This document shows positions 7,788-17,196 of a stretch of DNA of 64,000 nucleotides, one piece after another. The stretch covers positions 434,001 through 498,000 of the forward strand of contig NZ_CP108370.1 in the NCBI RefSeq assembly GCF_035953295.1, given 5' to 3'. Within the stretch, counting starts at the first letter, position 1; each line of letters begins with the position of its first letter. The DNA comes from Streptomyces sp. NBC_01335. GTDB lineage: Bacteria > Actinomycetota > Actinomycetes > Streptomycetales > Streptomycetaceae. A program made the position numbers and the translations under genes. The notes beneath the pieces are model-generated. The model saw only the letters and a program-made list of their open reading frames with translations, had not been told where the DNA came from and did not search any database.

Positions 7788-8051
7788 CCTGGTGCTCCAC
7801 TCCCGCTCGGGGGCCGCGCGATCTGCGTACCGGGCCCGCCCGGGCATTCCAGCACATCCGCCGCATCCGCCACATCGGTACGTCCGGGCCGCGCGGCCGC
7901 CCCGGGCGCCCTCGCCTCGCCGCCGCGCACCCACCACCGCGCACGCCACCACCGCCCAACGCCCCACCGGCCCGGCGGTCGCCCAGCCGTCCGCGTGCGG
8001 GTGCAAACTGGCGCACATCCGGTAACTACGGCGTTTTCTGGAGGTTCGGCC

Positions 8052-9140
8052 ATGACCGATGTTCTGCTCACGGTGGGCACGCGCAAGGGACTCTTCATCG
8101 GGCGCAGGCACGGTGGGACCTGGGAGTTCGGCGCCCCCCATTTCAACGCGCAGGCCATCTACTCGATCGCCGTCGACACCCGGGGCCCGGCGCCACGGCT
8201 CCTGGTGGGCGGGGACAGCTCGCACTGGGGGCCGTCCGTCTTCCACTCGGACGACCTCGGCGCGACCTGGGTGGAGCCCACCCGGCCCGCGGTGAAGTTC
8301 CCGAAGTTCACCGGGGCGTCCCTGGAGCGCGTCTGGCAGTTGCAGCCGGCCGGGCCGGAGGCGCCGGACGTGGTCTACGCGGGAACCGAACCCGCCGCCC
8401 TGTTCCGCTCGGAGGACCGGGGCGAGTCCTTCGAACTGGTCCGGGCACTCTGGGAGCATCCGACGCGTTCGCGGTGGGTGCCGGGCGGCGGGGGCGAAGG
8501 GCTGCACACCATCCTCACCGACCAGCGCGACCCCCGGGCCGTCACCGTCGCCGTCTCCACGGCGGGCGTGTTCCGGACCAGTGACGGGGGCGAGAGCTGG
8601 GAGCCCGCGAACAAGGGGGTGTCAGCGGTCCATCTGCCCGATCCGGAGCCGGAGTTCGGCCAGTGCGTCCACAAGGTCACCCGCGACGCGGCCGATCCGG
8701 ACCGCCTCTATCTGCAGAACCACTGGGGCGTGTTCCGCAGCGACGACGGGGGCGGCCGGTGGACGGACATCGGGGCGGACCTGCCGTCCGACTTCGGGTT
8801 CGCGGCGGTGGCTCATCCCCGCCGGGGCGGGACCGCCTACATCTTCCCGATCAATGCCGACATCGACCGGGTACCCGCACAGCACCGCTGCCGCGTGTTC
8901 CGTACCACGGACGCCGGTGCGAGCTGGGAGCCGCTGTCGCGGGGGCTGCCGGAGGGCGACCACTACGGAACGGTGCTGCGCGACGCGCTCTGCACGGACG
9001 GCGCCGACCCTGCGGGGATCTACTTCGGCAACCGCAACGGCGAGGTGTTCGCCAGCGCCGACGACGGCGACACCTGGACACAGCTCGCCGCGCATCTGCC
9101 GGACGTGCTCTGCGTCCGGGCCACGACCCTGGCGCCGTGA
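8052..9140 (+). CDS. BNR/sialidase-type beta-propeller protein
   Basis: 362 aa, start ATG 8052. At least six Asp-box (BNR, S/T-x-D-x-G-x-x-W/F) repeats are readable in order: HSDDLGATW, RSEDRGESF, RTSDGGESW, RSDDGGGRW, RTTDAGASW and ASADDGDTW. They mark the beta-hairpin turns of a six-bladed propeller. The catalytic Arg triad and Asp/Glu set of true sialidases cannot be recognised, so exo-alpha-sialidase is only a fold-level label; many such proteins are structural or of unknown function. No signal peptide is visible, so it is probably cytoplasmic. It runs in the same direction as the ung gene 95 nt downstream. Confidence 0.85.
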   Translation: MTDVLLTVGTRKGLFIGRRHGGTWEFGAPHFNAQAIYSIAVDTRGPAPRLLVGGDSSHWGPSVFHSDDLGATWVEPTRPAVKFPKFTGASLERVWQLQPAGPEAPDVVYAGTEPAALFRSEDRGESFELVRALWEHPTRSRWVPGGGGEGLHTILTDQRDPRAVTVAVSTAGVFRTSDGGESWEPANKGVSAVHLPDPEPEFGQCVHKVTRDAADPDRLYLQNHWGVFRSDDGGGRWTDIGADLPSDFGFAAVAHPRRGGTAYIFPINADIDRVPAQHRCRVFRTTDAGASWEPLSRGLPEGDHYGTVLRDALCTDGADPAGIYFGNRNGEVFASADDGDTWTQLAAHLPDVLCVRATTLAP

Positions 9141-9235
9141 CCGCGCGACGCGTACCGGCCGCCGGCACCGCTGGGCGGCAGGCGTTCCGACCGGGCAGTT
9201 GATCGTTCCGGTCGTTCGCCCAGTAGAGTGCGCGC

Positions 9236-9913
9236 GTGGCAGCACGACCGTTGAACGAAATCATCGAACCCGGCTGGGCCGAGGCCCTCGAACCGGTGGC
9301 CGGGCGCATCGCGGCCATGGGCGACTTCCTCCGTACGGAGATAGCCGCGGGTCGCACGTACCTGCCGTCCGGCGCGAACGTCCTGCGGGCGTTCCAGCAA
9401 CCCTTCGCCGACGTACGGGTCCTGATCGTCGGTCAGGACCCGTATCCGACGCCGGGTCACGCGATCGGGTTGAGTTTCGCGGTGGCGCCGGACGTGCGTC
9501 CGGTGCCGGGAAGCCTCGACAACATCTTCCGCGAGATGCACAGCGACCTCGGACTGCCCCGGCCGTCCAACGGCGACCTGACGCCCTGGGCGCGGCAGGG
9601 GGTGCTTCTCCTCAACAGGGCGCTGACCACGGCGCCGCGCCGTCCGGGCGCCCACCGCGGCAAGGGCTGGGAAGAGGTCACCGAGCAGGCGATCCGGGCG
9701 CTCGCCGCGCGCGGCACCCCGCTGGTCCCGGTGCTCTGGGGCGCGGACGCGCGCAGGCTGCGACCGCAACTGAGCGCCTACCCGGCCATCGAGTCCGCGC
9801 ACCCCTCCCCGATGTCGGCCGACCGCGGCTTCTTCGGCTCGCGCCCCTTCAGCCGGGTCAACGAGTTCCTGGAGCGCCAGGGGGCGCAGCCGGTGGACTG
9901 GCAGTTGCCGTGA
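9236..9913 (+). CDS. ung: Uracil-DNA glycosylase (family 1)
   Basis: 225 aa from GTG 9236. It carries the family-1 water-activating motif [15 protein letters not shown] (catalytic Asp68) and the DNA-intercalation loop [14 protein letters not shown] (His189). A uracil-binding segment (LLLNRALTT, Asn) lies between. The enzyme removes uracil from DNA, from deaminated cytosine or misincorporated dUTP, to start base excision repair. The length matches the family. The stop codon overlaps the GTG of the next gene by 4 nt (GTGA), so the two are translationally coupled. Confidence 0.95.
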   Translation: MAARPLNEIIEPGWAEALEPVAGRIAAMGDFLRTEIAAGRTYLPSGANVLRAFQQPFADVRVLIVGQDPYPTPGHAIGLSFAVAPDVRPVPGSLDNIFREMHSDLGLPRPSNGDLTPWARQGVLLLNRALTTAPRRPGAHRGKGWEEVTEQAIRALAARGTPLVPVLWGADARRLRPQLSAYPAIESAHPSPMSADRGFFGSRPFSRVNEFLERQGAQPVDWQLP

Positions 9914-10992
9914 CGCCGGGCGCCGAGGCGTACGTGGTCGGGGTGGACTCCGGCGGGTCCGGGCTCCGGGTCGCGCTCGGCACTGTCGACGCCGCCGTCC
10001 CCGCTGCCACGACCGTCTGCCCGGAGCCCGTGCGTACCGGCTCCGACGGCATCGACGCCGATCACCTGCTGGGCCAGCTCCTTCCGGCGATCGAGCGGTT
10101 GACCCGTGACGTCACCGGTGCACGGGCGTCGGGCGGAGGCGTGCGCGTCGCGGCGCTCGCGGTGGGGGCCGCCGGGATGGCGACCTTGGGCGACGATCTG
10201 CGCGCGCGGCTTCCGGGGTCGCTGGCCGCCTCGCTCGGAGCACGGTTGCTGGCTCTCGCGGCGGACGGGGTGACCGCGTACGCGGGCGCGCTGGGGCAGC
10301 GTCCGGGCGCCGTCGTCGCGGGCGGCACCGGAATGATCGCCCTCGGCACCGACCTCGGCACGTGGCGGCGGGCGGACGGCTGGGGTCATCTGCTGGGCGA
10401 CAGCGGGGGCGGCGCGTGGATCGGCCGCGAGGGCCTGGACGCGGCGCTGCGCGCGCACGACGGCCGGCGTGGCGGCTCTCACGCTCTGCTGGCGCGGCTG
10501 CGGGCCGTGTTCGGTCCGGCGGCCGGACTGCCCGCCCTGCTCTATCCCCGCGACGACCGGCCCGCGCTGCTCGCGTCGTTCGCGCCCGAGGTCGCCGCGT
10601 GCGCCGAGGAGGACGCCGTCGCCGGGTCGATCCTGCGCCGCGCGGCCGCGCACATCGCCGAGTCGGCCGCTGCCGTGTGCCCACGGGCGGAGGGCTCGGG
10701 AACCCGGGAACGCACCACGGAGTCCGGAACCCGGGAACGTACCACGGGTTCTGGTGGGGAGGCCGCCGAAGTAGCTCTTACGGGTGGCCTGTTCCGGATG
10801 GGCGATCCGCTGCTCGGGCCGCTGCGTGAGGAGTTGGGGCGGCTGCTGCCGAACGCGTCCCTGGTGCCCGCCGCCGGAGATCCGCTCGCCGGTTCGCTGC
10901 TGATCGCACGGGCTCTGGCCAGGTCGGATCTTCGGTTGCCCCGCCATCCGACCCTGCTGCACGTCGTAGGCGACGGCCTCGGAGGCAGCTGA
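9910..10992 (+). CDS. N-acetylglucosamine kinase-like ATPase (BadF/BadG/BcrA/BcrD fold)
   Basis: 360 aa from GTG 9910, overlapping ung by 4 nt. It has the actin-like ATPase layout: phosphate-1 loop [15 protein letters not shown], a central region [16 protein letters not shown], and then [20 protein letters not shown]. The GWG-x-x-LGD-x-GS/G motif is typical of GlcNAc kinase (NagK) homologues. Phosphorylation of GlcNAc or a cell-wall amino sugar is the likely reaction. Residues about 264-281 are a duplicated 9-residue unit ([18 protein letters not shown]), encoded by a 27-bp tandem repeat in what should be a surface loop. Coupling to a DNA-repair gene has no obvious functional logic. Confidence 0.75.
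   Translation: MTPGAEAYVVGVDSGGSGLRVALGTVDAAVPAATTVCPEPVRTGSDGIDADHLLGQLLPAIERLTRDVTGARASGGGVRVAALAVGAAGMATLGDDLRARLPGSLAASLGARLLALAADGVTAYAGALGQRPGAVVAGGTGMIALGTDLGTWRRADGWGHLLGDSGGGAWIGREGLDAALRAHDGRRGGSHALLARLRAVFGPAAGLPALLYPRDDRPALLASFAPEVAACAEEDAVAGSILRRAAAHIAESAAAVCPRAEGSGTRERTTESGTRERTTGSGGEAAEVALTGGLFRMGDPLLGPLREELGRLLPNASLVPAAGDPLAGSLLIARALARSDLRLPRHPTLLHVVGDGLGGS
10699..10752. repeat. 27-bp tandem duplication inside the kinase-like gene
   Basis: Two 27-bp units, 10699-10725 and 10726-10752. The first 20 or so bases differ at one position; the ends diverge more. The period is 9 codons, so the duplication is frame-neutral. Confidence 0.8.
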
Positions 10993-11026
10993 GGAGCAGC
11001 CGTGAGGGCCAGACAGAGCGGGGCAG

Positions 11027-11056
11027 TTGACCGGAATGTCACCCATCGGACATAAA
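11027..11056 (+). promoter_or_regulatory. Candidate sigma-70-type (HrdB-like) promoter
   Basis: TTGACC (11027-11032), an 18-nt spacer, then CATAAA (11051-11056), 70 nt before the ATG at 11126. The -35 is near consensus; the -10 matches at 4 of 6 positions. It is the best promoter match upstream of the CbiX-like gene. Confidence 0.45.
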
Positions 11057-11125
11057 CGGACAGATGACGCCCTGCTGGACCCTCCCTGAACGAGGGGGCA
11101 ACCAAAACCAGTAGCATGCGGCGCC

Positions 11126-12049
11126 ATGAGCACCCCCACTGGGCCCGCTTCCGGCCTGCCTGTACGAATGCCGCGACCTCGCCAGTCCGGACGGCACCGC
11201 CGCCCGGAGCCCGTGGTCGCACCCGAGGGCGCTGCCGCGCTCGTTCTCGCCGTTCCCGGCACCCCTTCCTCGGTCTCCCGCAGCGTGGCCCAGGAAGTCA
11301 TCAGCATCGCCCGCTCCGAGCTGCCCGGCCTCAACGCGGTCATCGGCTACCTCGAAGGCGACGACGAGGAGTTCCCGGCGCTCGCCTCCGTGCTCGCCCA
11401 GCAGGCCACCGAGCGCGTCGCGGCGTACGAGCGGGCCACCGCCGTGGGCCGCGAGGTCCCGGCGCCCGAGGGCCCGTCCGCCGTCGTGGTTCCGCTGCTC
11501 GCGGGACCCGACAGCGCACTGATCCGCCGGATACGGCAGGCGGTCATGGAGAGCGGCACGCAGGTCGAGCTGACCGACGTACTGGGTCCGCACCCGCTGC
11601 TGGCAGAGGCGCTGCACGTGCGGCTGTCGGAGGCCGGTCTGGCGCGTGCCGACCGCGCCCGGCTGTTCACCGTCGCCACCGCCGCCGACGGCATCGTGCT
11701 GGCCACGGTGGGCGGCGACGAGGCCGTGAAGGCCGCCGGGATCACCGGCATGCTGCTGGCCGCGCGGCTGGCCGTACCCGTGATGGCGGCGGCGCTGGAC
11801 GTGGAGGGCTCGGTGTCCTCGATCGCGGACCAGCTGAAGAACGCGGGTTCCGTCCAGCTCGCGCTGGCGCCCTACCTGGTGGGTCCCGAGGTCGACACGG
11901 GCCTGCTGGACGCGGCGGCGAAGGAGGCGGGCTGCGCGACGGCCGAGCCTCTCGGCGCGTATCCGGCGATCGGCAAGCTCGTGCTGTCCCTGTACGCCTC
12001 GGCGCTCGGCATCTCCCCGGCGATGCCCCAGGGCGTCCCGGCGCACTGA
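11126..12049 (+). CDS. CbiX/sirohydrochlorin-chelatase-like protein
   Basis: 307 aa, start ATG 11126. After a basic, proline-rich N-terminus of about 30 residues there are two similar alpha/beta halves: ALVLAVPGTP...VAQEVISIARSELPGLNAVIGYLEGDDEEFP and VVVPLLAGPDSALIRRIRQAVMES...LTDVLGPHPLLAEALHVRL. This two-domain plan matches the CbiX family, which inserts Co2+ or Fe2+ into sirohydrochlorin. However, the usual H-G-S/T-R motif at the start of the first strand is replaced by VPGTP, and the expected metal-binding His pair is not clear (one His at GPHPLL). It may therefore be a non-catalytic homologue. It stands alone with its own promoter and terminator. Confidence 0.6.
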   Translation: MSTPTGPASGLPVRMPRPRQSGRHRRPEPVVAPEGAAALVLAVPGTPSSVSRSVAQEVISIARSELPGLNAVIGYLEGDDEEFPALASVLAQQATERVAAYERATAVGREVPAPEGPSAVVVPLLAGPDSALIRRIRQAVMESGTQVELTDVLGPHPLLAEALHVRLSEAGLARADRARLFTVATAADGIVLATVGGDEAVKAAGITGMLLAARLAVPVMAAALDVEGSVSSIADQLKNAGSVQLALAPYLVGPEVDTGLLDAAAKEAGCATAEPLGAYPAIGKLVLSLYASALGISPAMPQGVPAH

Positions 12050-12061
12050 TCGCGCGCCCCT

Positions 12062-12119
12062 GACAGCACCGTGCGGTACGTACCCGCCTCGGAGGGGGTA
12101 CGCACCGCACGGTGCTGTC
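12062..12119. terminator. Strong bidirectional terminator
   Basis: Long inverted repeat: the outer arms start GACAGCACCGTGCGGTAC (12062 on) and pair with the complement ending at 12119, about 22-24 bp with one mismatch around a loop of about 10 nt. It lies between the convergent CbiX-like (+) and lactonase (-) genes. Confidence 0.85.
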
Positions 12120-12153
12120 GGATGCCGACTCGGGCTCGGACCCGAACTCGGGC

Positions 12154-13215
12154 TCAGGCTCGGACGAAGAGGACGCAGGAGGCCGCCGGGGCGTCGATCG
12201 TGCCCGCGTGGCGCGGCACTCCGGTCTCCTGGTCGACGGCGAACCAGCTGACGTCTCCGGAGCGCTCGTTGGCCGCGTAAAGCCACTGCCCGGTGGGGTC
12301 GAGTGCCAGGTCGCGCGGCCAGTTGCCGCCGCAGGGGACGGACGCGACCAGCTGCGCCTTCTCGCCCGTCTCGTCCAGGGTGAGCACGGAGATGCTGTCG
12401 TGCCCCCGGTTGGCGGTCCAGACGAATCGTCCGTCGAGCGAGACGACGACCTCGGACGGGTACGTGCGGTCCGGGGCCCCGGACACCTCCTCGGGCAGCA
12501 CCGGAACCTCGTGCAGCGGCTCCAGGACGCCCGAGGCCGCGTCCCAGCGGCAGACGGTGAGGGTCGGCTCCAGCTCGTTCAGTACGTAGGCGTGGCCGCC
12601 CGCCGGGTGGAAGGCGAGGTGGCGGGGGCCGGTACCGGGGCGCAGCGCGGTCTCCCCGTGGGGACGCAGTTCGCCGGTGACCGGGTCGACGGCGCCGACG
12701 TACACCGAGTCGGCGCCGAGGTCCACGCTGAGCAGCCAGTCGCCGGACGGGTCGGGCAGCACCTGGTGGGCGTGCGGTTCCGTCTGCCGTTCGGCGTCGG
12801 GTCCGCTGCCCTGGTGCGGCTCGACGAAGACGGCGGCGCGCAGCGATCCGTCCTCCCGGAGCGGCAGCACGGTGACGCTGCCGGAGCCGTAGTTCGCGGT
12901 GACCAGGTGGTTCGCCGCGAGGGTGAGGTGGGTCGGTCCGTCGCCGTTCACCGAGCGCAGGCAGCCGCCGATGAGCCGGGGCACCTCTCCGGTGATGTCC
13001 AGAGCGGCGGCCGCGCCCTCGGACGCCTCGCTGACGGCGTAGAGGATCGTGCCGTCGGCCGACGCCACGAGGAACGACGGGTCGGGGACGGTGTCGGTCG
13101 AGCCGACCACCGTGAGCGCGCCGGTCTCCCGGTCCACCTCCGCGACGGTGATGCCCTGCCCGCCCGCGGTGGTGAAAGACCCTATGAACGCCCGCCCGGC
13201 GCTGTTGCCGCTCAT
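12154..13215 (-). CDS. Lactonase-family seven-bladed propeller (6-phosphogluconolactonase, Pgl type)
   Basis: 353 aa, ATG 13215. The repeats follow the Pgl/lactonase (PF10282-type) pattern: FIGSFTTAGGQGITVAEVD, FLVASADGTILYAVSEA, PHAHQVLPDPSGDWLLSVDLGADSVYV, GPRHLAFHPAGGHAYVLNEL, YPSEVVVSLDGRFVWTANRGHDSISVL and NWPRDLALDPTGQWLYAANERSGDV. The PHxHQ and GPRH motifs sit where the family has active-site residues. The family hydrolyses 6-phosphogluconolactone or other lactones; without pentose-phosphate neighbours the substrate is open. Transcription ends at the shared terminator 12062-12119. Confidence 0.85.
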   Translation of the reverse strand: MSGNSAGRAFIGSFTTAGGQGITVAEVDRETGALTVVGSTDTVPDPSFLVASADGTILYAVSEASEGAAAALDITGEVPRLIGGCLRSVNGDGPTHLTLAANHLVTANYGSGSVTVLPLREDGSLRAAVFVEPHQGSGPDAERQTEPHAHQVLPDPSGDWLLSVDLGADSVYVGAVDPVTGELRPHGETALRPGTGPRHLAFHPAGGHAYVLNELEPTLTVCRWDAASGVLEPLHEVPVLPEEVSGAPDRTYPSEVVVSLDGRFVWTANRGHDSISVLTLDETGEKAQLVASVPCGGNWPRDLALDPTGQWLYAANERSGDVSWFAVDQETGVPRHAGTIDAPAASCVLFVRA

Positions 13216-13339
13216 CGCGCTACCCCTCTTGCCCGTACCTGGTTTTTTCGGTGCGGGCCGTGCGGTCCGCCCGGCCGACGGTAGCAGGGACTCGGCGCCC
13301 GACAGGGCCCGGCACGGGCCGGTCCGGTGGCGGGGCGGC

Positions 13340-13381
13340 GGTCCGGGGCGCTCGTGGCACTCGTGCGGTGGGCCCCGGACC
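13340..13381. terminator. Terminator after the FUSC gene
   Basis: Perfect 10-bp arms GGTCCGGGGC (13340-13349) and GCCCCGGACC (13372-13381) with a 22-nt loop. It lies 21 nt past the FUSC stop in the direction of transcription (minus). The rest of the 187-bp gap holds the lactonase promoter. Confidence 0.6.
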
Positions 13382-13402
13382 GGAGGGGTACGGCTCGGGC
13401 GC

Positions 13403-14896
13403 TCAGGCGCCGGTCGGCACCGGCCCGGTCCGCCGCAGCGGAACGGCGAGCTCGTGCAGGGCCTGCTCCAGCGCGTGGAGGTGGGCGAAGACGGGTTCGG
13501 TCTCCCGCGCTCCGGGCGCGACGGGGGCGGCGTGCCGGTGGCACCGGTCCGTGGCCGGCGGTTCGGTGAGCGCCTCGACGGCGGCCTCCACCCGCCAGCA
13601 GGCGGCGGCGAGCCGGGCGTCGTGCGAGGCCTCGGGGTCGGCGGCGACCGAAGCGAGCCCGCGTACCTCGCGGGCGCAGCCGTCGAGCAGGGCGAGCACC
13701 TGGCGCGCCCGCTTCTTGCGTGCCTTCATCGGGCTCAGCGGGTGGACGAGCGGTGCCAGCGAGAGCCGCACCCGGCCGAGGATGGCCTCCAGCTCGGCCA
13801 CCAGGGGCGCCGGGTCGGCGTTCGGGCCGCCCGCGAGGCGGGCCGCGGCCTCGGCGGTGCAGGCGTGCACGCAGCGCAGCGCCCGCTCCACCCACGCGTC
13901 GGTCACGGAGTGCGTGGTCACCGGGAGGACGAGCAGGACCGCCAGGACGGCACCGAGCGCGCCGACCGCCGTCTCGCCCACCCGCAGGGCGAGGAGTGCC
14001 GGGTCGAGCACGCCGAGGAGCCCGTACAGCATGCTCGCCATGACGGTCACGCCGAGCATCATCCAGGTGTACGAGACGGCCGCGGTGTAGAAGATCACGA
14101 AGATGCTCAGCGCGACGACCACCGCTGCCGCGACCGGCTGGTCGTGCAGCGGTACGGCGACGGCGAGGCCGATCCCGATGCCGAGGACCGTCCCCAGGAC
14201 ACGCCTGAAGCTCCGCACCACGGTCTCCCCGCGCGAGGTGGTGGCCACGAACACCCACCAGGTGGCGCCCACGGCCCAGTACCACCGCTGGTCCGACAGC
14301 ACCTGTCCGACCGCGAGGGCGAATCCGGCGCCGGCCGCCGCCTGCACGGCCTGTCGCGTGGTGATCCGCGCGAGTCCGGCTCCGCCGGCCGGGGCGGGCA
14401 CGGCCGCCGGTGCCGGCAGCCGTCGCTCGTAGCACCAGACGCCGAACCGGACGGTGGCCGCGGCGGCCACCGAGAGCAGTACGGCTCCGTACAGTTCCGG
14501 GATCCGGGCCGGCACGGCGTGCAGGAACTGCGCCATGAAGCAGGTCATGAAGGCGAACACTCCGAGCGAGTGCCCGCGCGGACCCCACCTGCGTGCGTAC
14601 ACCCCGCCTCCCACGGCGGCGAGGAACAGCAGGTCCCGGGCGATGGGCACGGTGTGCAGGGCGCTCGCGAGCACCAGCACCGGCAGCCCGACGACGGGCA
14701 GCAGCGCGGTCGTCACGGCCTGCCCGCGCACCGTGGGATCGCCCACCGTGAACAGGGCGAGCAGCGCGGACAGGCCGCCCGCGACCATGGCCACCAGTGA
14801 ATGTCCGGTGATCCCGCACAAGGCGACGGCCAGCCCGATACCGAGCACGGCCCTCCCCGCGAACCGCAGCCGCATCCGCCCGGGATCCGGTGCCAC
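13403..14896 (-). CDS. FUSC-family membrane transporter (aromatic acid exporter-like)
   Basis: 497 aa. I chose GTG 14896 because GAGGAGGG lies 5 nt upstream; the open frame runs further without a ribosome site. It has two membrane blocks. Residues about 15-150 contain several TM helices (AVLGIGLAVALCGITGHSLVAMVAGGLSALLALF and onward). A FUSC-type block around residues 200-320 includes DQRWYWAVGATWWVFVATTSRGETVVRSFRRVLGTVLGIGIGLAVAV in pieces. The C-terminal 150 residues are cytoplasmic helices. FUSC proteins export aromatic acids or related compounds, so efflux is the likely role. The upstream MmyB regulator (15160-16047), same direction and 263 nt away, may control it. Confidence 0.85.
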   Translation of the reverse strand: MAPDPGRMRLRFAGRAVLGIGLAVALCGITGHSLVAMVAGGLSALLALFTVGDPTVRGQAVTTALLPVVGLPVLVLASALHTVPIARDLLFLAAVGGGVYARRWGPRGHSLGVFAFMTCFMAQFLHAVPARIPELYGAVLLSVAAAATVRFGVWCYERRLPAPAAVPAPAGGAGLARITTRQAVQAAAGAGFALAVGQVLSDQRWYWAVGATWWVFVATTSRGETVVRSFRRVLGTVLGIGIGLAVAVPLHDQPVAAAVVVALSIFVIFYTAAVSYTWMMLGVTVMASMLYGLLGVLDPALLALRVGETAVGALGAVLAVLLVLPVTTHSVTDAWVERALRCVHACTAEAAARLAGGPNADPAPLVAELEAILGRVRLSLAPLVHPLSPMKARKKRARQVLALLDGCAREVRGLASVAADPEASHDARLAAACWRVEAAVEALTEPPATDRCHRHAAPVAPGARETEPVFAHLHALEQALHELAVPLRRTGPVPTGA

Positions 14897-15159
14897 GAAC
14901 GCCCTCCTCAGCACGTCGCCCGCCCTTCCTTCCGTCGTCCATCTGTATGAGCGCACGAGAAAGGCGCTGCGGAGCCCCTGTGGGGTTCCGCAGCGCCATC
15001 GCTCCGCACATCTCACCATCGACCCGGCCGACGGTTCAATCGAAGGCGAAAAGGGTGGTCCATTGGCACAGGTTCTCGCCGTGGCGCTGGGCCAGGGCAG
15101 AGCCAACGGATCACCGCAGGGCGTACATGCCGGCCAGGGCCGTCGACGCGGGTACGGCG

Positions 15160-16047
15160 TCAGCCGGTGGACGGAGTCCTCGGTGCGGCGGCCTCCTGGG
15201 TGGCGGCCCAGGAGGCGAGCAGGCGCAGGCCCTCCTCGGAGGGGGAGCCCGGTTCGGCCGTGTAGACGGTCATGGTGAGTCCGGGCTCGGCGGCCAGTTC
15301 GAGTACGTCGTAGGCGAGGGTGAGTTCGCCGACCACGGGGTGGCGGAACCTCTTGGTACCGGTCCCGTGGCGGCGCACGTCATGGGCACCCCAGCGGGTG
15401 CGGAAGTCCTCGCTGCGGGTGGACAGTTCACCGACGAGGTCGTGCAGGTCCTTGTCGTGGGGATCGCGGCCGGCCTCGCGGCGCAGGATGGCGACGGCCA
15501 TGTCGCCGAAGAGCTCCCAGTCCGGGTAGAAGGAACGCGAGGCCGGGTCGAGGAAGTTGAAGCGGGCCAGGTTGCCCTGGTTGGCCGGGTTGGCGAGGAG
15601 CTCGCCGTAGAAGGCGCGGGCGAGCGGGTTGGCGGCGAGGATGTCCGCCCGGCCGTTGCACACGACCGCCGGCCCCGCCGTGATCGCGTCGAGGGTCCAC
15701 TGCAGGCTCGGGTGCGGACTCCACCGGCGGCCGGCCCGCCGCCGGGGACGCGTCAGGGCGTCGGAGCCGTCGGCGGCCTGGGCGAGGTGGAGCAGGTGGG
15801 CGCGCTCGGCGTCGTCCAGGTGCAGCGCCCGGGCGACGGATTCCAGCACGGCCGGGGAGACGCCCGCGAGGTTGCCCCGCTCCAGCTTCGCGTAGTACTC
15901 CACGCTCACGTCGGCCAGGGCGGCCACCTCGCTCCTGCGCAGTCCCGGCACCCGCCGCCGCGACCCGCCGGGCAGCCCGGCGCGCTCCGGGGTGATCTTC
16001 GCTCGCCGCGAGGTCAGGAACTCGCGGACCTCATCACGGTTGTCCAC
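15160..16047 (-). CDS. MmyB-type helix-turn-helix regulator
   Basis: 295 aa from GTG 16047. The N-terminal XRE-type HTH (VREFLTSRRAKITPERAGL, then RRVPGLRRSEVAALADVSVEYYAKLERG) has the RRxPGLRREEVAxLAGVSxxYYxxLERG signature of the MmyB family. The remaining 190 residues form the MmyB ligand-binding domain (PAS-like), with NGRADILAANPLARAFY and FLDPASRSFYPDWE. MmyB-type regulators are abundant in Streptomyces and usually control a neighbouring oxidoreductase or transporter, possibly binding fatty-acid-like ligands. Here the candidates are the FUSC gene downstream and the alcohol dehydrogenase operon across the DUF4232 gene. Confidence 0.9.
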   Translation of the reverse strand: MDNRDEVREFLTSRRAKITPERAGLPGGSRRRVPGLRRSEVAALADVSVEYYAKLERGNLAGVSPAVLESVARALHLDDAERAHLLHLAQAADGSDALTRPRRRAGRRWSPHPSLQWTLDAITAGPAVVCNGRADILAANPLARAFYGELLANPANQGNLARFNFLDPASRSFYPDWELFGDMAVAILRREAGRDPHDKDLHDLVGELSTRSEDFRTRWGAHDVRRHGTGTKRFRHPVVGELTLAYDVLELAAEPGLTMTVYTAEPGSPSEEGLRLLASWAATQEAAAPRTPSTG

Positions 16048-16219
16048 ACCACGACGATACGGCCTGCTCCCCGGGGAGGGGACCTGCGGCCGGTCCCCAC
16101 GTCCCGGCGGGCGCCTCGCCTGTGACCTGCGCTTCTTCGCGGGGCGCCCGCCCGCCGACGGGTGCCCCGCGGCTCCGCACCGGGCAGGAGCGGCCGGTCG
16201 AGGCTGCGGGAGGGACCGG

Positions 16220-16975
16220 TCAGAGCTGGTTGATCGGCCGCATCGCCAGGCCCTCGGTACCGGCCCAGCCGTTCACCCGTGCCGCGTCGTCGTAGGAGAC
16301 GGAGTCGAGGCCGTCGGGCAGGTCGAAGACGAGCGTGCCGCCCAGTTCGGTGCCCTCACCGGCGACCAGGGTGGCAGTGAAGCGGTCGGCCTGGTCGTAC
16401 TCCGCCTCGCCGCCCTCGTCGTTGCCGAAGACGTACAGCCCGGCGTACGCCTTGCCGTCCCCCGCGACGACGAGGGGTTCGCTGTCCGGCTCTTCGAGGG
16501 TCGCCACGGCCGGGGCGTCGTCACCGGCCCCGAGCCGTACCAGCGGGGCCTCGCTGAGGACGCACGGCGCCTTGCCGCCGTTGGTGACCGTCAGCAGGAA
16601 GTGGCGAGGGGTCTCCCCGGACGCGTCCTGGAGCTCGACCGCGGTGGTGAGCCCGGTGACCCGGCAGTCCTGGTACTCGGTGCCGTTGCCGCCGCCGGTT
16701 TCGCCGCTGTCTCCGGCCGGCTCGGCACTCGCGGTGCCGCTCCCGGTACCGGTGGTCCCGGTGCCGGAGTCGCCCGAGGGCGCGTTGCTCTTCGGCGTGG
16801 TCGCCCCGGCCGACCGCCCGGCCGACGCGGAGCCCGAGGGTCCGGCGGCCTCGTCGTCACCCCCGGAGGACTGGCAGCCGGTGGCCGCCAGCAGGGCCGC
16901 GGCCACGGCCGCCCCGACGAGGATGCCGCGCGGGCTCCGGCGCGCCGAACCGGCCCCGTCCGTCTTCGAGTTCAT
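16220..16975 (-). CDS. DUF4232-domain lipoprotein
   Basis: 251 aa, ATG 16975. The signal peptide (RRSPRGILVGAAVAAALLA) ends in the lipobox AATGC, predicting a diacylglyceryl Cys near residue 34. A Ser/Gly/Thr-rich linker of about 65 residues follows, then a globular DUF4232-like domain from about residue 100: CRVTGLTTAVELQ, FLLTVTNGGKAPCVLSEAPLVRLG, and AYAGLYVF...DRFTATLV. The two Cys (YQDCRV and APCVL) fit the domain's conserved disulfide. The function of DUF4232 proteins is unknown; they are surface lipoproteins common in Streptomyces. The gene is divergent from the alcohol dehydrogenase operon over 421 bp. Confidence 0.8.
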   Translation of the reverse strand: MNSKTDGAGSARRSPRGILVGAAVAAALLAATGCQSSGGDDEAAGPSGSASAGRSAGATTPKSNAPSGDSGTGTTGTGSGTASAEPAGDSGETGGGNGTEYQDCRVTGLTTAVELQDASGETPRHFLLTVTNGGKAPCVLSEAPLVRLGAGDDAPAVATLEEPDSEPLVVAGDGKAYAGLYVFGNDEGGEAEYDQADRFTATLVAGEGTELGGTLVFDLPDGLDSVSYDDAARVNGWAGTEGLAMRPINQL

Positions 16976-17169
16976 GCCGTTCCCCTACTCCCCCGAGACC
17001 GGCCTCCAGGGCCGGCCGTCCGCAAGCTACCCGCCCATGGTGAAGGTGACCGATCGGCCGGTTCACGCGTAATCCGGGTCTGTTACAGCCCTCGCACGAA
17101 CCGGGCACCTTGGCGTGACCATGTCCAAGCGGTGCGGGCGGCAGCGGTCCGTCCGGCCGGCCGGACGCG

Positions 17170-17196
17170 GAGGGGTGTACCGCTGGTACACCCCTC
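17170..17196. promoter_or_regulatory. 27-bp palindrome in the DUF4232/dehydrogenase intergenic region
   Basis: Perfect inverted repeat: arms GAGGGGTGTACC (17170-17181) and GGTACACCCCTC (17185-17196) with a 3-nt centre. It sits in the 421-bp divergent region 16976-17396. A second imperfect inverted repeat follows (GGTAACTCG 17200-17208 with CGGGTTACC 17225-17233), and a C-tract occurs at 17363-17371. The nearest genes start 195 nt (DUF4232) and 201 nt (dehydrogenase) away. It is best read as a regulator binding site. A terminator is less likely because no gene ends here. Confidence 0.55.
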
